Notes: generated by a model from the sequence alone, not told the origin. A DNA stretch of 23,501 nt from 1XD8-76 sp051880335 (GCA_051880335.1 JBJENT010000028.1:1-23501), one strand, 5' to 3'. Counted from the stretch's first letter, positions 1-8,511 are shown. Numbers and translations: made by a program.

Positions 1-957
1 TATCGTCTGAATTGTGCCATCCTCGTTATAATGTAACTCACAGAATTTTACACTTCTTTGGCTGTTGATACCGCCGGACAGGGAGCTGTCGTGATAGAAC
101 AGATACCATTTCCCCTTAAACTCCACGATGGAGTGGTGGGTAGTCCAGCCAATAACAGGCTCTAAGATACGGCCGCGATAGGTAAAAGGTCCCTCCGGCT
201 TGTCGCTGGTAGCATAGACAATGTAATGGGTCGTACCAGTGGAGTAGGAGAGATAATAGGTTCCATTATATTTATGCATCCAGGGTCCTTCAAAATATCT
301 TCTTTCCTGATCACCAGCTTTCAGAGGTTCTCCATTCTCATCCAATAATTCCAAATGGAATGGCTTTTCTGCAAAAGAAAGCATATCGTCGCTAAGCACG
401 CCACACATAGGTCCTACCGCAGGTTCTTCATCAGCCGGTTCCTTTCCCTCCGGATCAAAGCTGCCGGTTTTCCATTTTTCTAACTGTCCACCCCATAATC
501 CACCATAGTAAACATAGCTTTTACCATCATCATCCACCAGAACTGCCGGATCGATGCTAAAGCTTCCTTCCAAATAATCCTTTTCTGGAATAAAAGGTCC
601 TTCCGGTTTATCAGAAACAGCTACTCCCAAACGGAAATTGTCATCCTTATCCCTTGCCGGAAAATATAAGTAATATTTTCCATTCTTGTATGCCACATCC
701 GGTGCCCACATCTGATGGCTTACCCAAGGCACATCGTCTTCTGATAATGCTACACCGTGATCCACACATTCTGCTCCAATACAATCCATGGAAAGAACAT
801 GATAATCTTCCATTTTGTATTCGTCGCCATTGTCATTATCCTCCCCATCGTGTGGAACATCATGAGACGGATAAATATATATCTTGTCATTATATACATG
901 TGCAGACGGATCTGCCGTATATATATGGGTAACAAGAGGCTCTCTCTCTTTACTCAT
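1..957 (-). CDS. GH43 family glycosidase, C-terminus cut by window edge
   Basis: The first 319 codons of a five-bladed beta-propeller glycoside hydrolase, probably alpha-L-arabinofuranosidase or beta-xylosidase acting on arabinoxylan-type oligosaccharides. The GH43 triad is visible: general base Asp16 in TADPSAHV, pKa-modulating Asp136 in SIDPAV, and general acid Glu223 in YFEGPWMHKY. WAPDV near residue 66 and the late THHSIVEF segment also fit the family. The start is ATG at 957: GAGGAG at 965-970 lies 7 nt upstream, whereas the ATG at 963 is too close to that site. There is no signal peptide, so the enzyme should be cytoplasmic and act on imported sugar. It follows the second permease gene by 29 nt, in the same operon. 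Substrate is inferred from the family and locus; subfamily not determined. The gene continues beyond base 1. Confidence 0.9.
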   Translation of the reverse strand, partial: MSKEREPLVTHIYTADPSAHVYNDKIYIYPSHDVPHDGEDNDNGDEYKMEDYHVLSMDCIGAECVDHGVALSEDDVPWVSHQMWAPDVAYKNGKYYLYFPARDKDDNFRLGVAVSDKPEGPFIPEKDYLEGSFSIDPAVLVDDDGKSYVYYGGLWGGQLEKWKTGSFDPEGKEPADEEPAVGPMCGVLSDDMLSFAEKPFHLELLDENGEPLKAGDQERRYFEGPWMHKYNGTYYLSYSTGTTHYIVYATSDKPEGPFTYRGRILEPVIGWTTHHSIVEFKGKWYLFYHDSSLSGGINSQRSVKFCELHYNEDGTIQTI

Positions 958-986
958 ACTCATTCTCCTCAATTGTTTTAAATCCA

Positions 987-1826
987 TTAACCTTTTACAG
1001 CACCTGCTGTCAGACCATCTACAATCTGATTACTAAAGATACAATACACAATAATTGTCGGGATAATTGCAATAATAATCGCTGCAAACATCTGTGAATA
1101 GTTGGTATTGTAAGGTCCAACGAACTTTGATAACGCTACCGGAAGTGTCTTTTTGGTGTCATCAGAAATGAATACCATCGCTAAGAGCAATTCATTCCAG
1201 TTTGCCACAAAGCTCATAAGTCCTGTTACAAACAGTCCGGTTTTACACAGAGGCAGAGCAATCAGTCCAAATATCTGGTAAATAGACGCACCGTCTATAC
1301 AAGCTGATTCAATCAGTTCATTTGGCATCCCCTTAAAAAATCCTGTCATAATGTAAATCGTGATCGGAAGCGAAAAAGTCACATACGGAATAATCAAACC
1401 GATACTGCTGTTGGATAATCCCATTTTGGCAAATCTGGTAAACAGCGGAATCATAACGCAGTGAACCGGGATCATCATACCAATCAGGAAATAGGTCATA
1501 CACAAATTCGAAAATTTCCAGCGAAGTCTGCCTATTGCAAAAGCTGCCATAGAACCAATAATCATACTTAAGATCAAAGAAACCGTACAAACTACGAAGG
1601 AATTCCAGGTTGCAATGCCAAGATAGCCCTTAGTCCATGCAAAAGTAAAGTTATCAAGCATGAAACTCTCCGGTAAACCAAATGGATTTGTAAAAATCTC
1701 TTTGTTTGTTTTGAAGGAAACTAAAAATATCCAAACCAGTGGCAGAATATAAATTACGGCCATCGCAGTCAGAAAGATATATATAATGGCTTTCAAAATT
1801 TTTGATTTTGCAGTTTGTTTACTCAT
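987..1826 (-). CDS. Carbohydrate ABC transporter permease, MalG type
   Basis: 279-residue inner-membrane permease of the MalG/LacG group, one half of the channel of a CUT1-class sugar importer. Six hydrophobic stretches are visible, the first at about residues 13-34. The EAA loop that contacts the ATPase is at about residues 175-192 (ELIESACIDGASIYQIFGLI). The start is ATG at 1826 with AAGGAG 7 nt upstream. The upstream permease ends 13 nt before it, so the two are co-translated as a pair. The C-terminus DGLTAGAVKG is typical of the family. Substrate is not visible from the permease itself; the neighbouring GH43 and esterase genes point to plant-derived oligosaccharides. Confidence 0.94.
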   Translation of the reverse strand: MSKQTAKSKILKAIIYIFLTAMAVIYILPLVWIFLVSFKTNKEIFTNPFGLPESFMLDNFTFAWTKGYLGIATWNSFVVCTVSLILSMIIGSMAAFAIGRLRWKFSNLCMTYFLIGMMIPVHCVMIPLFTRFAKMGLSNSSIGLIIPYVTFSLPITIYIMTGFFKGMPNELIESACIDGASIYQIFGLIALPLCKTGLFVTGLMSFVANWNELLLAMVFISDDTKKTLPVALSKFVGPYNTNYSQMFAAIIIAIIPTIIVYCIFSNQIVDGLTAGAVKG

Positions 1827-1839
1827 TATATTCTCCTTT

Positions 1840-2724
1840 CTACATCTCGTAATTTTCTGTCTTAAACAGTTTATTAATGATAAATGTTGTCAAAAGACAA
1901 ATCACCAGCAAAACCACACCAATGGCACTGGCGTAACCATATTTATTATGTTTAAAGCCCTGCAGATACAGATGTGTTGCAAGCACTTCTGTTCTATGGT
2001 TTGGGCCACCTTCTGTCATATTAAAAATTAAATCAAAGAATTTCAAAGAGCCAATTGCATTTAAGGAAACCGCTGTACCAACCATTGGTTTGATCAGTGG
2101 TAAAGTAATATGGAAAAAGCTCTTCACTTTCGTACATCCATCTATGTAAGACGCTTCATAAATCGACTTGCTGATACCGGAAATCTGAGCCATATAGAGC
2201 ATCATGGACTGACCCACATACTGCCACAGAGCTACAAATGCAATAATCCACATCGGCAGGATGATGAATCCCTTGGTATCACTGAGCCACATAGGTCCTT
2301 TGATGCCCCACTGCGCCAAAAGCTGATTGATACCAAGCTTTGGGCTGAAAATAAACATCCATAAAAGACCAAGTGCTGTAGAAGAAAGCACACATGGTAA
2401 ATAAATAATATTCTTAAACAAATTTCGTCCTGTTTTAATATTGGTAAGAAGTGCTGCCAGGAACAAACCCATGATCAACTGACTAACACAAGAAAAAATC
2501 AGGAAGAAAAGGGAGTTTTTCAATGCATAACGCATTGTTTTGTCCCCCAACAAACTCTTATAATTTTTCAATCCTGTAAATACCGGCGGAGTCAATCCTT
2601 TGTAGTCGCAGAAAGAATAATAAACCGACTGACAGATTGGTATAAATAGTACCAACGTAAACAAAAGAAATGCCGGAGCAATAAACACAATTATCGTCTT
2701 TTTATTTCGTAATAATTTATCCAT
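1840..2724 (-). CDS. Carbohydrate ABC transporter permease, MalF/UgpA type
   Basis: 294-residue permease that pairs with the MalG-type protein downstream. It starts MDKLLRNKKTIIVF, followed by the first membrane helix. The EAA loop is in ISKSIYEASYIDGCTKVKSF, and the family's C-terminal segment GGPNHRTEVLATHLYLQGF is present. An in-frame ATG at 2748 would add eight residues. I chose ATG 2724 because GGAGGGG (2731-2737) lies 6 nt upstream, while the longer form has no comparable site. A hairpin lies between this gene and the binding-protein gene, so permease expression is probably lower than that of the binding protein. No ATP-binding subunit is encoded nearby; such importers in Firmicutes usually share one MsmK-type ATPase encoded elsewhere. 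Confidence 0.94.
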   Translation of the reverse strand: MDKLLRNKKTIIVFIAPAFLLFTLVLFIPICQSVYYSFCDYKGLTPPVFTGLKNYKSLLGDKTMRYALKNSLFFLIFSCVSQLIMGLFLAALLTNIKTGRNLFKNIIYLPCVLSSTALGLLWMFIFSPKLGINQLLAQWGIKGPMWLSDTKGFIILPMWIIAFVALWQYVGQSMMLYMAQISGISKSIYEASYIDGCTKVKSFFHITLPLIKPMVGTAVSLNAIGSLKFFDLIFNMTEGGPNHRTEVLATHLYLQGFKHNKYGYASAIGVVLLVICLLTTFIINKLFKTENYEM

Positions 2725-2776
2725 AAAATACCCCTCCAAGTATCCCATCAGGTATCTTTGCTTTTCCTTATAAAAG

Positions 2777-2807
2777 GGGCGCCCTTATTGCAACAATAGA
2801 GGCGCCC
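2777..2807 (-). terminator. Intercistronic hairpin between binding protein and permeases
   Basis: Two 14-nt arms pair over 12 positions (GGGCGCC, then TATTG, separated by a two-base internal mismatch) around a three-base loop. On the leftward transcript the hairpin is followed by CCCCTTTTAT. It is placed as a partial terminator or mRNA-stabilising hairpin after the binding-protein gene, a common way to make more binding protein than membrane subunits. The degree of read-through cannot be judged from sequence. Confidence 0.75.
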
Positions 2808-2860
2808 TCCATGAATCATATATTTTGATTCGATTACATCTATTACACTTTGTTATGTAA

Positions 2861-4156
2861 TTATCTGCAGTTTTCTGCGTAGAATGCTTCCATATCAGAT
2901 GCTGCTTCTGCCGGTGTCATGTCGCCTAAGTAAACAGCAACCATATCATCATCAAAGTGTGCGCCTGCTTCTGTGGATGGCATGGATTCGTTATAGAAAC
3001 CGAAGGTTCCTTTTGCACCACCAAATACATCCATAACATATGCCAACTGTGCAGGAGCAACGTTTGCATCATATTCTACTTTTGTTACAGGAATCTTTCC
3101 ACCAACTTCTGCTGTGTATTTCTGAGCGGTATCGTCTGTGAACATCTTCATCAGAGCAACACATGCTTCCGGACATTTAGAAGTGGAGCTCATAGCCAAA
3201 CTATCGGATTTAGCAATAACTCTTTCAACGCCTGGGAACTGGAATACACCACACTTGGATTCGAAGTCAGGATTTTCACCATTGATCTGACCGATTGCCC
3301 AGGAACCCTGAATCAGGATAGCTGCTTCTTCGTTATAGAAGTTTGCTGTAGCTACATCGTTTGTATCACCAGCTGCTGTTTCCTGGAAATATTTGGAAAG
3401 TTCAACCAGATCTGTTGCTGCTGCTTCCAGTTTACCATCTTCCCATGTACCGGAACCGTCTGCGATAGCTGCCAGATCAACACCTTTGCTTTCGCAAAGA
3501 TAACCAGCTACCATGGATAAGCACCATGCTGTACCAGCGGAAATAGTAATTGGTGTATAACCTGCTGCCTGAAGTTTTTCACATGCATCTAACATTTCGC
3601 TCCAGTTTGTAGGAACTTTTGCTCCGGCTGCTTCAAACATTTCTGTATTGTAGAAACAGCAAGCTGCTGCGATGTTCAGAGGTACTGCATAAATCTGTCC
3701 ATCATAGGTCTGCTGCGAAAATACTGCATCGCTTGTAAAGGTATCTTTCCATCCATCTGCCAGATAATCATCCAGTGGAGCTGCTACGCCAGGTTCTACA
3801 TAATCTGTTAAGTTAGGACCAGGGCTGACAATAAATACATCCGGAACGTCGCCGGAAGCTACTAAAGCATTCAGCTTCGGATAATATTCTTCCAGGTTTG
3901 TTGTAATAGGTGTTACATGATACTGACCTTCATATTCTGCATTGAAGCGGTCGATTACATCTGCATATCCTTTGGAAATCAGATCTTCTGTTGCATTTAA
4001 GTCATCCCAGAACATCCATGTGATTTCCTGCACTTCACCTGATGCTGCATCACCGGATCCGGATGCTGCAGGTGCGTCTGCTTTAGAACCACAACCTGCT
4101 AAAAGACTTGTTGCCATGGCAACGGTAAGTAATGTTGCTAAAATTTTTCTCTTCAT
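2861..4156 (-). CDS. Extracellular sugar-binding lipoprotein of an ABC importer
   Basis: 431-residue solute-binding protein (family 1/MalE-like) that captures oligosaccharide outside the cell and delivers it to the permeases encoded downstream. The N-terminus MKRKILATLL begins a lipoprotein signal peptide. The lipobox is LLAGC with the lipidated Cys22, followed by a Ser/Gly/Ala linker. The mature part has the family's features: aromatic patches (WMFWDDL), AVPLNI and LIQGSWAIGQING. The start is ATG 4156, with GGGAGG about 4 nt upstream; an upstream in-frame ATG at 4180 would bury the signal peptide behind MSKILGGR and has no ribosome site. It is the first gene of the leftward operon and diverges from the araC-type gene. 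The sugar bound cannot be read from sequence. Confidence 0.94.
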   Translation of the reverse strand: MKRKILATLLTVAMATSLLAGCGSKADAPAASGSGDAASGEVQEITWMFWDDLNATEDLISKGYADVIDRFNAEYEGQYHVTPITTNLEEYYPKLNALVASGDVPDVFIVSPGPNLTDYVEPGVAAPLDDYLADGWKDTFTSDAVFSQQTYDGQIYAVPLNIAAACCFYNTEMFEAAGAKVPTNWSEMLDACEKLQAAGYTPITISAGTAWCLSMVAGYLCESKGVDLAAIADGSGTWEDGKLEAAATDLVELSKYFQETAAGDTNDVATANFYNEEAAILIQGSWAIGQINGENPDFESKCGVFQFPGVERVIAKSDSLAMSSTSKCPEACVALMKMFTDDTAQKYTAEVGGKIPVTKVEYDANVAPAQLAYVMDVFGGAKGTFGFYNESMPSTEAGAHFDDDMVAVYLGDMTPAEAASDMEAFYAENCR

Positions 4157-4348
4157 ACGTCCTCCCAATATTTTTGACATATAATTTGTTGCTTGTTACA
4201 TCTACTACGCTATCACAGAACAACCCTATTATCTTTCGAATTATTGTTTCTTAGTTATCAATTATTGCTCTGTTTTTATCGCAAAAATTATGCAATTGTT
4301 TGTTTTTTACATATTCAAACTATGATTTTTATGCATTTCTAACAAAAT

Positions 4349-4395
4349 AGCAATTTTTTACAACAATTTTTATAATTTATAAAGCAATTTTTATG
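4349..4395. promoter_or_regulatory. Direct repeats, possible AraC-type operator
   Basis: CAATTTTT occurs at 4351, 4364 and 4385, each preceded by AG or A and followed mostly by TA. The last two copies are spaced 21 bp apart, two helical turns, which is the usual spacing of AraC-family half-sites. The region is very AT-rich, so chance is a real alternative. Confidence 0.3.
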
Positions 4396-4455
4396 TGTTA
4401 AAAAAACACTTTTCATATTATTATATGTATTAGAAATTGTTCTAAAATATGCAAA

Positions 4456-4482
4456 TTGACAATTATATCAGGATATTATAAA
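4456..4482 (+). promoter_or_regulatory. Candidate promoter for the araC-type operon
   Basis: TTGACA at 4456-4461 is a perfect -35 box. A TATAAA at 4477-4482 follows at a 15-bp spacing, shorter than the usual 17. The transcript would start about 40 nt before the AraC-type start codon. The short spacing would suit a promoter that needs an activator, but this is inference. Confidence 0.4.
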
Positions 4483-4527
4483 TCCTTTCTGGTAATTTTA
4501 TCATTTATATAGGAGGAAACATATAGC

Positions 4528-5385
4528 ATGATTGAAACTTTGAATGGCATTTTCGAAACCGTCAATTGGAAACAAGGTACCACTTTAAAACTTCATGACA
4601 ATAATGAATATGAAGATTATCCTGCACATTGGCACACTGCCATGGAAATCATTCTTCCATTGGAAAATATCTATACAGTAGAAACGCCGGAACGCTCTTT
4701 TACTCTCCGTGAGAACGACATTATCGTTATGTGTCCCGGCTGTATTCATACCTTATATGCTCCACCTACAGGAAGACGTATTATTTTTCAGCCGGACATC
4801 AGCGCCCTTCGCTTTTTAAGTGATGTGGAAGCATTACTCACGGTTATTTCCCCTTTTATCGTCATCACACCAGAGGAATACCCGGAAATGCACGCAGAGA
4901 TGAAAAAGCTTCTTTTGGATATTACGGAAGAGTATAAAAACGGTTCTTCCTTTTCCGAAGTGGACATCTATGCACAGGTATTACATATGCTTTCCCTGAT
5001 AGGACGAAATTATAATAGTGAAAACAAAGCCAATTTGGTGCATGACCGGGCTAAACAAGAAGAATATTTTGATAAGTTTATCAAAATCTGTGACTACATA
5101 AATGAACACTGTTCCGAAGATTTAACCTTGGAAGCAGTGGCTGATATGAGTGGCTTCAGCAAATTCTATTTTTCCAAATTGTTTAAGCAGTTTACCAATG
5201 TATCCTTTTACCGGTATGTAAATCAGAAACGAATTGCCAAAGCGGAACTTCTTTTGATCAATCCGGAAAATTCCATAACCGATGTGGCCTTAAATTGTGG
5301 TTTTTCCTCATTATCACCTTTTATCCGCATGTTCAAGCTGATCAAAGGATGTACACCAACAGAATTCAGAAATATTTATAAATAG
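4528..5385 (+). CDS. AraC family transcriptional regulator
   Basis: 285-residue one-component regulator. The N-terminal half is a cupin-like sugar-sensing domain (HWHTAMEIILPL near residues 31-42, then RENDIIVMCPGCIHTLY). The C-terminal ~95 residues hold the two AraC helix-turn-helix motifs: LTLEAVADMSGFSKFYFSKL and SITDVALNCGFSSLSPFIRM, ending PTEFRNIYK. AGGAGG at 4511-4516 lies 11 nt before ATG 4528, somewhat far but the only good site. It is divergent from the transporter operon and 17 nt upstream of the esterase gene, so it probably activates both arms when oligosaccharide is present. Target and inducer are inferred from position only. Confidence 0.93.
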   Translation: MIETLNGIFETVNWKQGTTLKLHDNNEYEDYPAHWHTAMEIILPLENIYTVETPERSFTLRENDIIVMCPGCIHTLYAPPTGRRIIFQPDISALRFLSDVEALLTVISPFIVITPEEYPEMHAEMKKLLLDITEEYKNGSSFSEVDIYAQVLHMLSLIGRNYNSENKANLVHDRAKQEEYFDKFIKICDYINEHCSEDLTLEAVADMSGFSKFYFSKLFKQFTNVSFYRYVNQKRIAKAELLLINPENSITDVALNCGFSSLSPFIRMFKLIKGCTPTEFRNIYK

Positions 5386-5402
5386 CGGGAGGTTTCTATT
5401 TT

Positions 5403-7010
5403 ATGAAGAAATACAATCAACTTTTTACGCTGGCTCCTGTTTTCCAGTCCGGAATGGTATTGCAGCGAGAAAAAGAAATTAAAATCTGGGGAACAGCTCT
5501 TCCCGGTTCTCTGGTCACCATCACATTGCGTTCCCAGACAGTAGATACAACAACAGCAGATATCAGAACAACAGATGTCAGAACTGTAGATGTCAGAACT
5601 GCAGATGCAATAACCTCTGAAACCGGAACCTTTCTTGTCACCTTGCAGCCCATGTCCGCTACAGAGGGTCTTACTCTGATTGCCAGAAACGACCGACCGG
5701 ACACACGCCCCATTGAAATGCATTCCATCAGCATCGGTGATGTATGGCTGGCCTGCGGACAGTCAAATATGGAATTCTTTTTACGCTACGATCAGGATTG
5801 GGAAGAGGTAAAACAATATCCCCGAAATCCCCATATCCACATGTATAATGTTCCCCAGGTTGCCTTTGAAGGCCACACCTCCCACAATAAAGGCGGTTAT
5901 GGATACTGGCTTCAGGAAGGCGATAATGGTTTTGACATGTTTTCCGCTCCCGGATACAGCTTTGCCAGAAACCTGCAGCCTCATATCAATGTTCCCATTG
6001 GTATCATTTCCTGCAACTGGGGTGGCACCACTGCTTCTGCCTGGGTTCCGGAAAGTGTACTGGAAGAGCCTCCCTTGAATACCTATTTACAGGAATACGA
6101 AGATGCCATCAGAGGGATTGATCCGGAAGTGCTCCGTGCAGAGAGTCTGGAAGCTTGGAATTTCGAAGATTCCCTGCAACATGGAAAAGATTTCGAGCCA
6201 CTTTTATACGGAAGAAACCGGAACTGGCAGATTGATTATATGAAAAAACATGCCGGAGAACCGGTTATTCCCATGGGACCTTACAACATCAACAGGCCTT
6301 CCGGTTTATACTATACCATGCTTCAGGAACTGATTCCTTTTTCCATCAAAGGAGTGCTCTGGTATCAGGGGGAATCCGATGCTGGAAATCGTGCATCCAT
6401 GTATGACAAACTGCTTTCTTCCCTGATTCTGGACTGGAGAAAGGAATGGCAGGATGATTTTCCTTTCCTGTTTGTGCAACTGGCTCCCTTTGGAAGATGG
6501 CTGGAATGTGGCAATGAAGAATATACAGAGGTCCGTGTCAAACAGCAGCTGGTGGCGGACACGGTTCCGGGTGCCTATATGACCAGTATCATGGATATCG
6601 GTTCCTATCACGACATTCATCCCAAAGCAAAAATGGAAGTCGGACGCAGGCTTGCCCTGCTGGCACGGGGACATGTTTACGGAGAAAAAGATTTACTGTG
6701 TGATTCGCCTCGTCTGTCCAAGATAAGCTGCGATGGTTCCGGACTTTTGACATTGTTCTTTACCTCCGGAGATGGTCTCACCATAGAAGACGGGCCAAAC
6801 GATCTGGTTTGTGAAAGCGCAGATGGTATTATCACACCTGTCCAAATATCCGTTGCAGAGGATAAGCTTTTAATACAGTTGCCTAATGAAATCACAAATC
6901 AGCATCCGCTTCTCACAGTATCCTTAGGCTGGGGAGATTTTGCCCAGATTTTTATCCGTAATAAACAGGGGCTTCCTATTGCTCCTTTCCGGACACAGCT
7001 TCAGCTATAA
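5403..7010 (+). CDS. SGNH-family carbohydrate (sialate/acetylxylan-type) O-acetylesterase
   Basis: 535-residue cytoplasmic esterase of the sialate O-acetylesterase (SASA/DUF303) family, which removes O-acetyl groups from sugars. The N-terminal beta-sandwich (PVFQSGMVLQRE, IWGTALPGSLVTI) is followed by the SGNH domain. The nucleophile block is DVWLACGQSNMEF with Ser121, there is an LWYQGESDAG block, and the catalytic His is in DIHPK (His406). No signal peptide is present. In this locus the likely substrate is acetylated xylo- or arabinoxylo-oligosaccharide rather than sialic acid, but the family label does not settle this. A 15-bp tandem repeat inserts a TxDxR-like pentapeptide run at residues 46-70. 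GGGAGG precedes the start; the gene sits between the AraC-type gene (17-nt gap) and the GH43 gene (49-nt gap). Confidence 0.9.
   Translation: MKKYNQLFTLAPVFQSGMVLQREKEIKIWGTALPGSLVTITLRSQTVDTTTADIRTTDVRTVDVRTADAITSETGTFLVTLQPMSATEGLTLIARNDRPDTRPIEMHSISIGDVWLACGQSNMEFFLRYDQDWEEVKQYPRNPHIHMYNVPQVAFEGHTSHNKGGYGYWLQEGDNGFDMFSAPGYSFARNLQPHINVPIGIISCNWGGTTASAWVPESVLEEPPLNTYLQEYEDAIRGIDPEVLRAESLEAWNFEDSLQHGKDFEPLLYGRNRNWQIDYMKKHAGEPVIPMGPYNINRPSGLYYTMLQELIPFSIKGVLWYQGESDAGNRASMYDKLLSSLILDWRKEWQDDFPFLFVQLAPFGRWLECGNEEYTEVRVKQQLVADTVPGAYMTSIMDIGSYHDIHPKAKMEVGRRLALLARGHVYGEKDLLCDSPRLSKISCDGSGLLTLFFTSGDGLTIEDGPNDLVCESADGIITPVQISVAEDKLLIQLPNEITNQHPLLTVSLGWGDFAQIFIRNKQGLPIAPFRTQLQL
5538..5612 (+). repeat. 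Five 15-bp tandem repeats inside the esterase gene
   Basis: Five in-frame 15-bp units encode TVDTT, TADIR, TTDVR, TVDVR and TADAI. The middle units differ by only a few bases (ACAGATGTCAGA recurs). The run falls between a beta-strand (VTITL) and the strand GTFLVTL, so it probably lengthens a surface loop of the N-terminal sandwich domain. Confidence 0.9.
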
Positions 7011-7059
7011 AACAAGGTCTGAACACAGATTTGATTACAAAGAAAGGTTTTTGCATATT

Positions 7060-8463
7060 ATGAAACAACAGGTTTTCAATCCTTATCTTCCGTCCTGGGA
7101 ATATATCCCGGATGGAGAACCACATATTTTCGGAGACCGGCTATATGTCTATGGTTCCCATGACTTTTTCCGGGGCTTTGTATACTGTTCCGGAGATTAT
7201 GTCTGCTGGTCCGCTCCCCTATCCGATCTTTCCGATTGGCGTTATGAGGGAGTCATCTACCGCAAAGAGCAGGATCCAAATAACACAGACGGAGAAATGA
7301 CACTGTTTGCGCCGGATGCTGTTCAGGGCATGGATGGACGTTATTATCTGTACTATATCCCCAACCGTTCCCGGGTCGTTTCTGTAGCAGTGTGTGATAC
7401 GCCTGCCGGAGCCTATGAATTTTATGGTTTTGTGCACTATGCAGACGGAACCCTGTTAGGGAATCGGGAAGGGGATGATCCTCAGTTTGATCCCGCCGTT
7501 TACCGGGAACAGGATTCTCTTTATCTGTACACAGGCTTTTGCTTTGCAGATGATGATACAAAAAAAGGGCCAACTGTCACAAAACTGGCTTCTGACATGT
7601 TGACCATTGTAAAAGATCCTATGGTAATAGCTCCCACCGCCTGCCACGAAAAAGGAACAGGCTTTGAAGGGCATGCTTTTTTTGAAGCTCCATCCATGCG
7701 GAAACACAAAGATACATACTATTTCATCTACTCTTCTGTTCATAACCGGGAGCTTTGTTATGCAACAGGTCCTTCCCCGGAAGGTCCCTTTGCATATGGC
7801 GGTGTTATCCTGGATAACGGAGACATCGGTATCGGCACCTATAAAAATCCGGATGTACTGGTAAACCTCCACTGCAACAATCATGGCAGTATCATCGAAA
7901 TCAATGACCAGTGGTATGTTTTTTATCACCGGCCAACCAACGGTACCCAGTTCAGCCGCCAGGGCTGCGTCGAAAAAATATACTGGACCCCGGACGGTCA
8001 GATAAAGCAGACAGAAATGACATCCTGCGGTCTGAATGATGGTCCTCTGAAAACCGGAAAAGAATATGAATATCCGGCTTATATTGCCTGCAACCTGTGG
8101 AACCTAAATCCGGATAAACAGTCTGACGAGACCCAGCGCCCTATGATCAGCCAGGATGGAAATGATGGAGATGAACTTCCCGGTTATGTATGCAATATGG
8201 TGGATGGTGCCACTGCAGGTTTTAAATATTTTTCCTGTAAAAACATCTCAAAAATCCGCATCACAGCACGAGGATATATGGACGGATGTTTTGAAGTCCG
8301 GACCCATCCTGAAGGCCCAATATATGCTTCTATCCCAGTTACAGAATGTAATCGTTGGAAAAGCTTTACAGCCGACTGTCCTATTCCGGATGGTATTCAT
8401 GCCATCTATATCACTCATCGGGGAGGACGTGTTCCCACGTTAGGTTGGTTTACCCTTTATTGA
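7060..8463 (+). CDS. GH43 family glycosidase with C-terminal beta-sandwich (CBM6-like) domain
   Basis: 467-residue enzyme. The catalytic propeller shows Asp18 in IPDGEPHIF followed by RLYVYGSHD, Asp144 in FDPAVYR and the general acid Glu209 in FFEAPSMRK. NHGSIIEI, with the family's conserved His, and QWYVFYHR follow. Residues from about 340 on (KYFSCKNISKIRITARGYM to the end) look like a CBM6-type carbohydrate-binding sandwich. The start is ATG 7060; a longer frame from 6940 lies mostly inside the upstream gene. The ribosome site is weak (GAAAGG about 12 nt upstream), so translation may be partly coupled to the esterase. There is no signal peptide, hence cytoplasmic. Probable arabinofuranosidase or xylosidase complementing the GH43 at 1-957; exact specificity unknown. 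Confidence 0.92.
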   Translation: MKQQVFNPYLPSWEYIPDGEPHIFGDRLYVYGSHDFFRGFVYCSGDYVCWSAPLSDLSDWRYEGVIYRKEQDPNNTDGEMTLFAPDAVQGMDGRYYLYYIPNRSRVVSVAVCDTPAGAYEFYGFVHYADGTLLGNREGDDPQFDPAVYREQDSLYLYTGFCFADDDTKKGPTVTKLASDMLTIVKDPMVIAPTACHEKGTGFEGHAFFEAPSMRKHKDTYYFIYSSVHNRELCYATGPSPEGPFAYGGVILDNGDIGIGTYKNPDVLVNLHCNNHGSIIEINDQWYVFYHRPTNGTQFSRQGCVEKIYWTPDGQIKQTEMTSCGLNDGPLKTGKEYEYPAYIACNLWNLNPDKQSDETQRPMISQDGNDGDELPGYVCNMVDGATAGFKYFSCKNISKIRITARGYMDGCFEVRTHPEGPIYASIPVTECNRWKSFTADCPIPDGIHAIYITHRGGRVPTLGWFTLY

Positions 8464-8499
8464 TTGGCTTTCTCCTTACCGATTGGTTTTCCCTTTACC
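8443..8499 (+). repeat. Three 19-bp tandem repeats across the GH43 stop codon
   Basis: Units at 8443-8461, 8462-8480 and 8481-8499 share the pattern RRTTGGNTTNCCCTTTANN; units two and three both begin GATTGG and end CTTTACC or CCTTACC. The first unit is coding and contains the last six codons; the stop TGA spans the unit 1/unit 2 junction. It also fills most of the 48 bp between the convergent GH43 and bioY genes, where no clear terminator is seen. Confidence 0.75.
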
Positions 8500-8511
8500 A
8501 ATTGTGGTTTT

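Larger units (their letters stand above)
4157..4527. other. Divergent AT-rich control region between the two locus arms
   Basis: 371 bp with no gene. It must hold the promoters of the leftward transporter operon and the rightward regulator/enzyme operon. It contains a candidate rightward promoter (4456-4482) and three direct repeats of CAATTTTT (4351-4392). A TATAAT lies on the minus strand at 4425-4420 but lacks a good -35 box at normal spacing, so the leftward promoter is not assigned. Confidence 0.6.

Noticed and set aside
2833..2861. ATTACAT/ATGTAAT inverted repeat after the binding-protein stop codon
   Set aside because: Weak AT stem with a 15-base loop; the GC-rich hairpin just downstream is the convincing structure.
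2957..3520. 187-codon frame antisense to the binding-protein gene
   Set aside because: Cys- and Phe-rich complement of an Ala/Glu-rich coding strand; a shadow frame.
6940..7059. Longer start for the second GH43 protein
   Set aside because: The extra 40 residues overlap the end of the esterase in another frame and do not resemble GH43; ATG 7060 directly begins the conserved NPYLPSWEYIPDGEP block.
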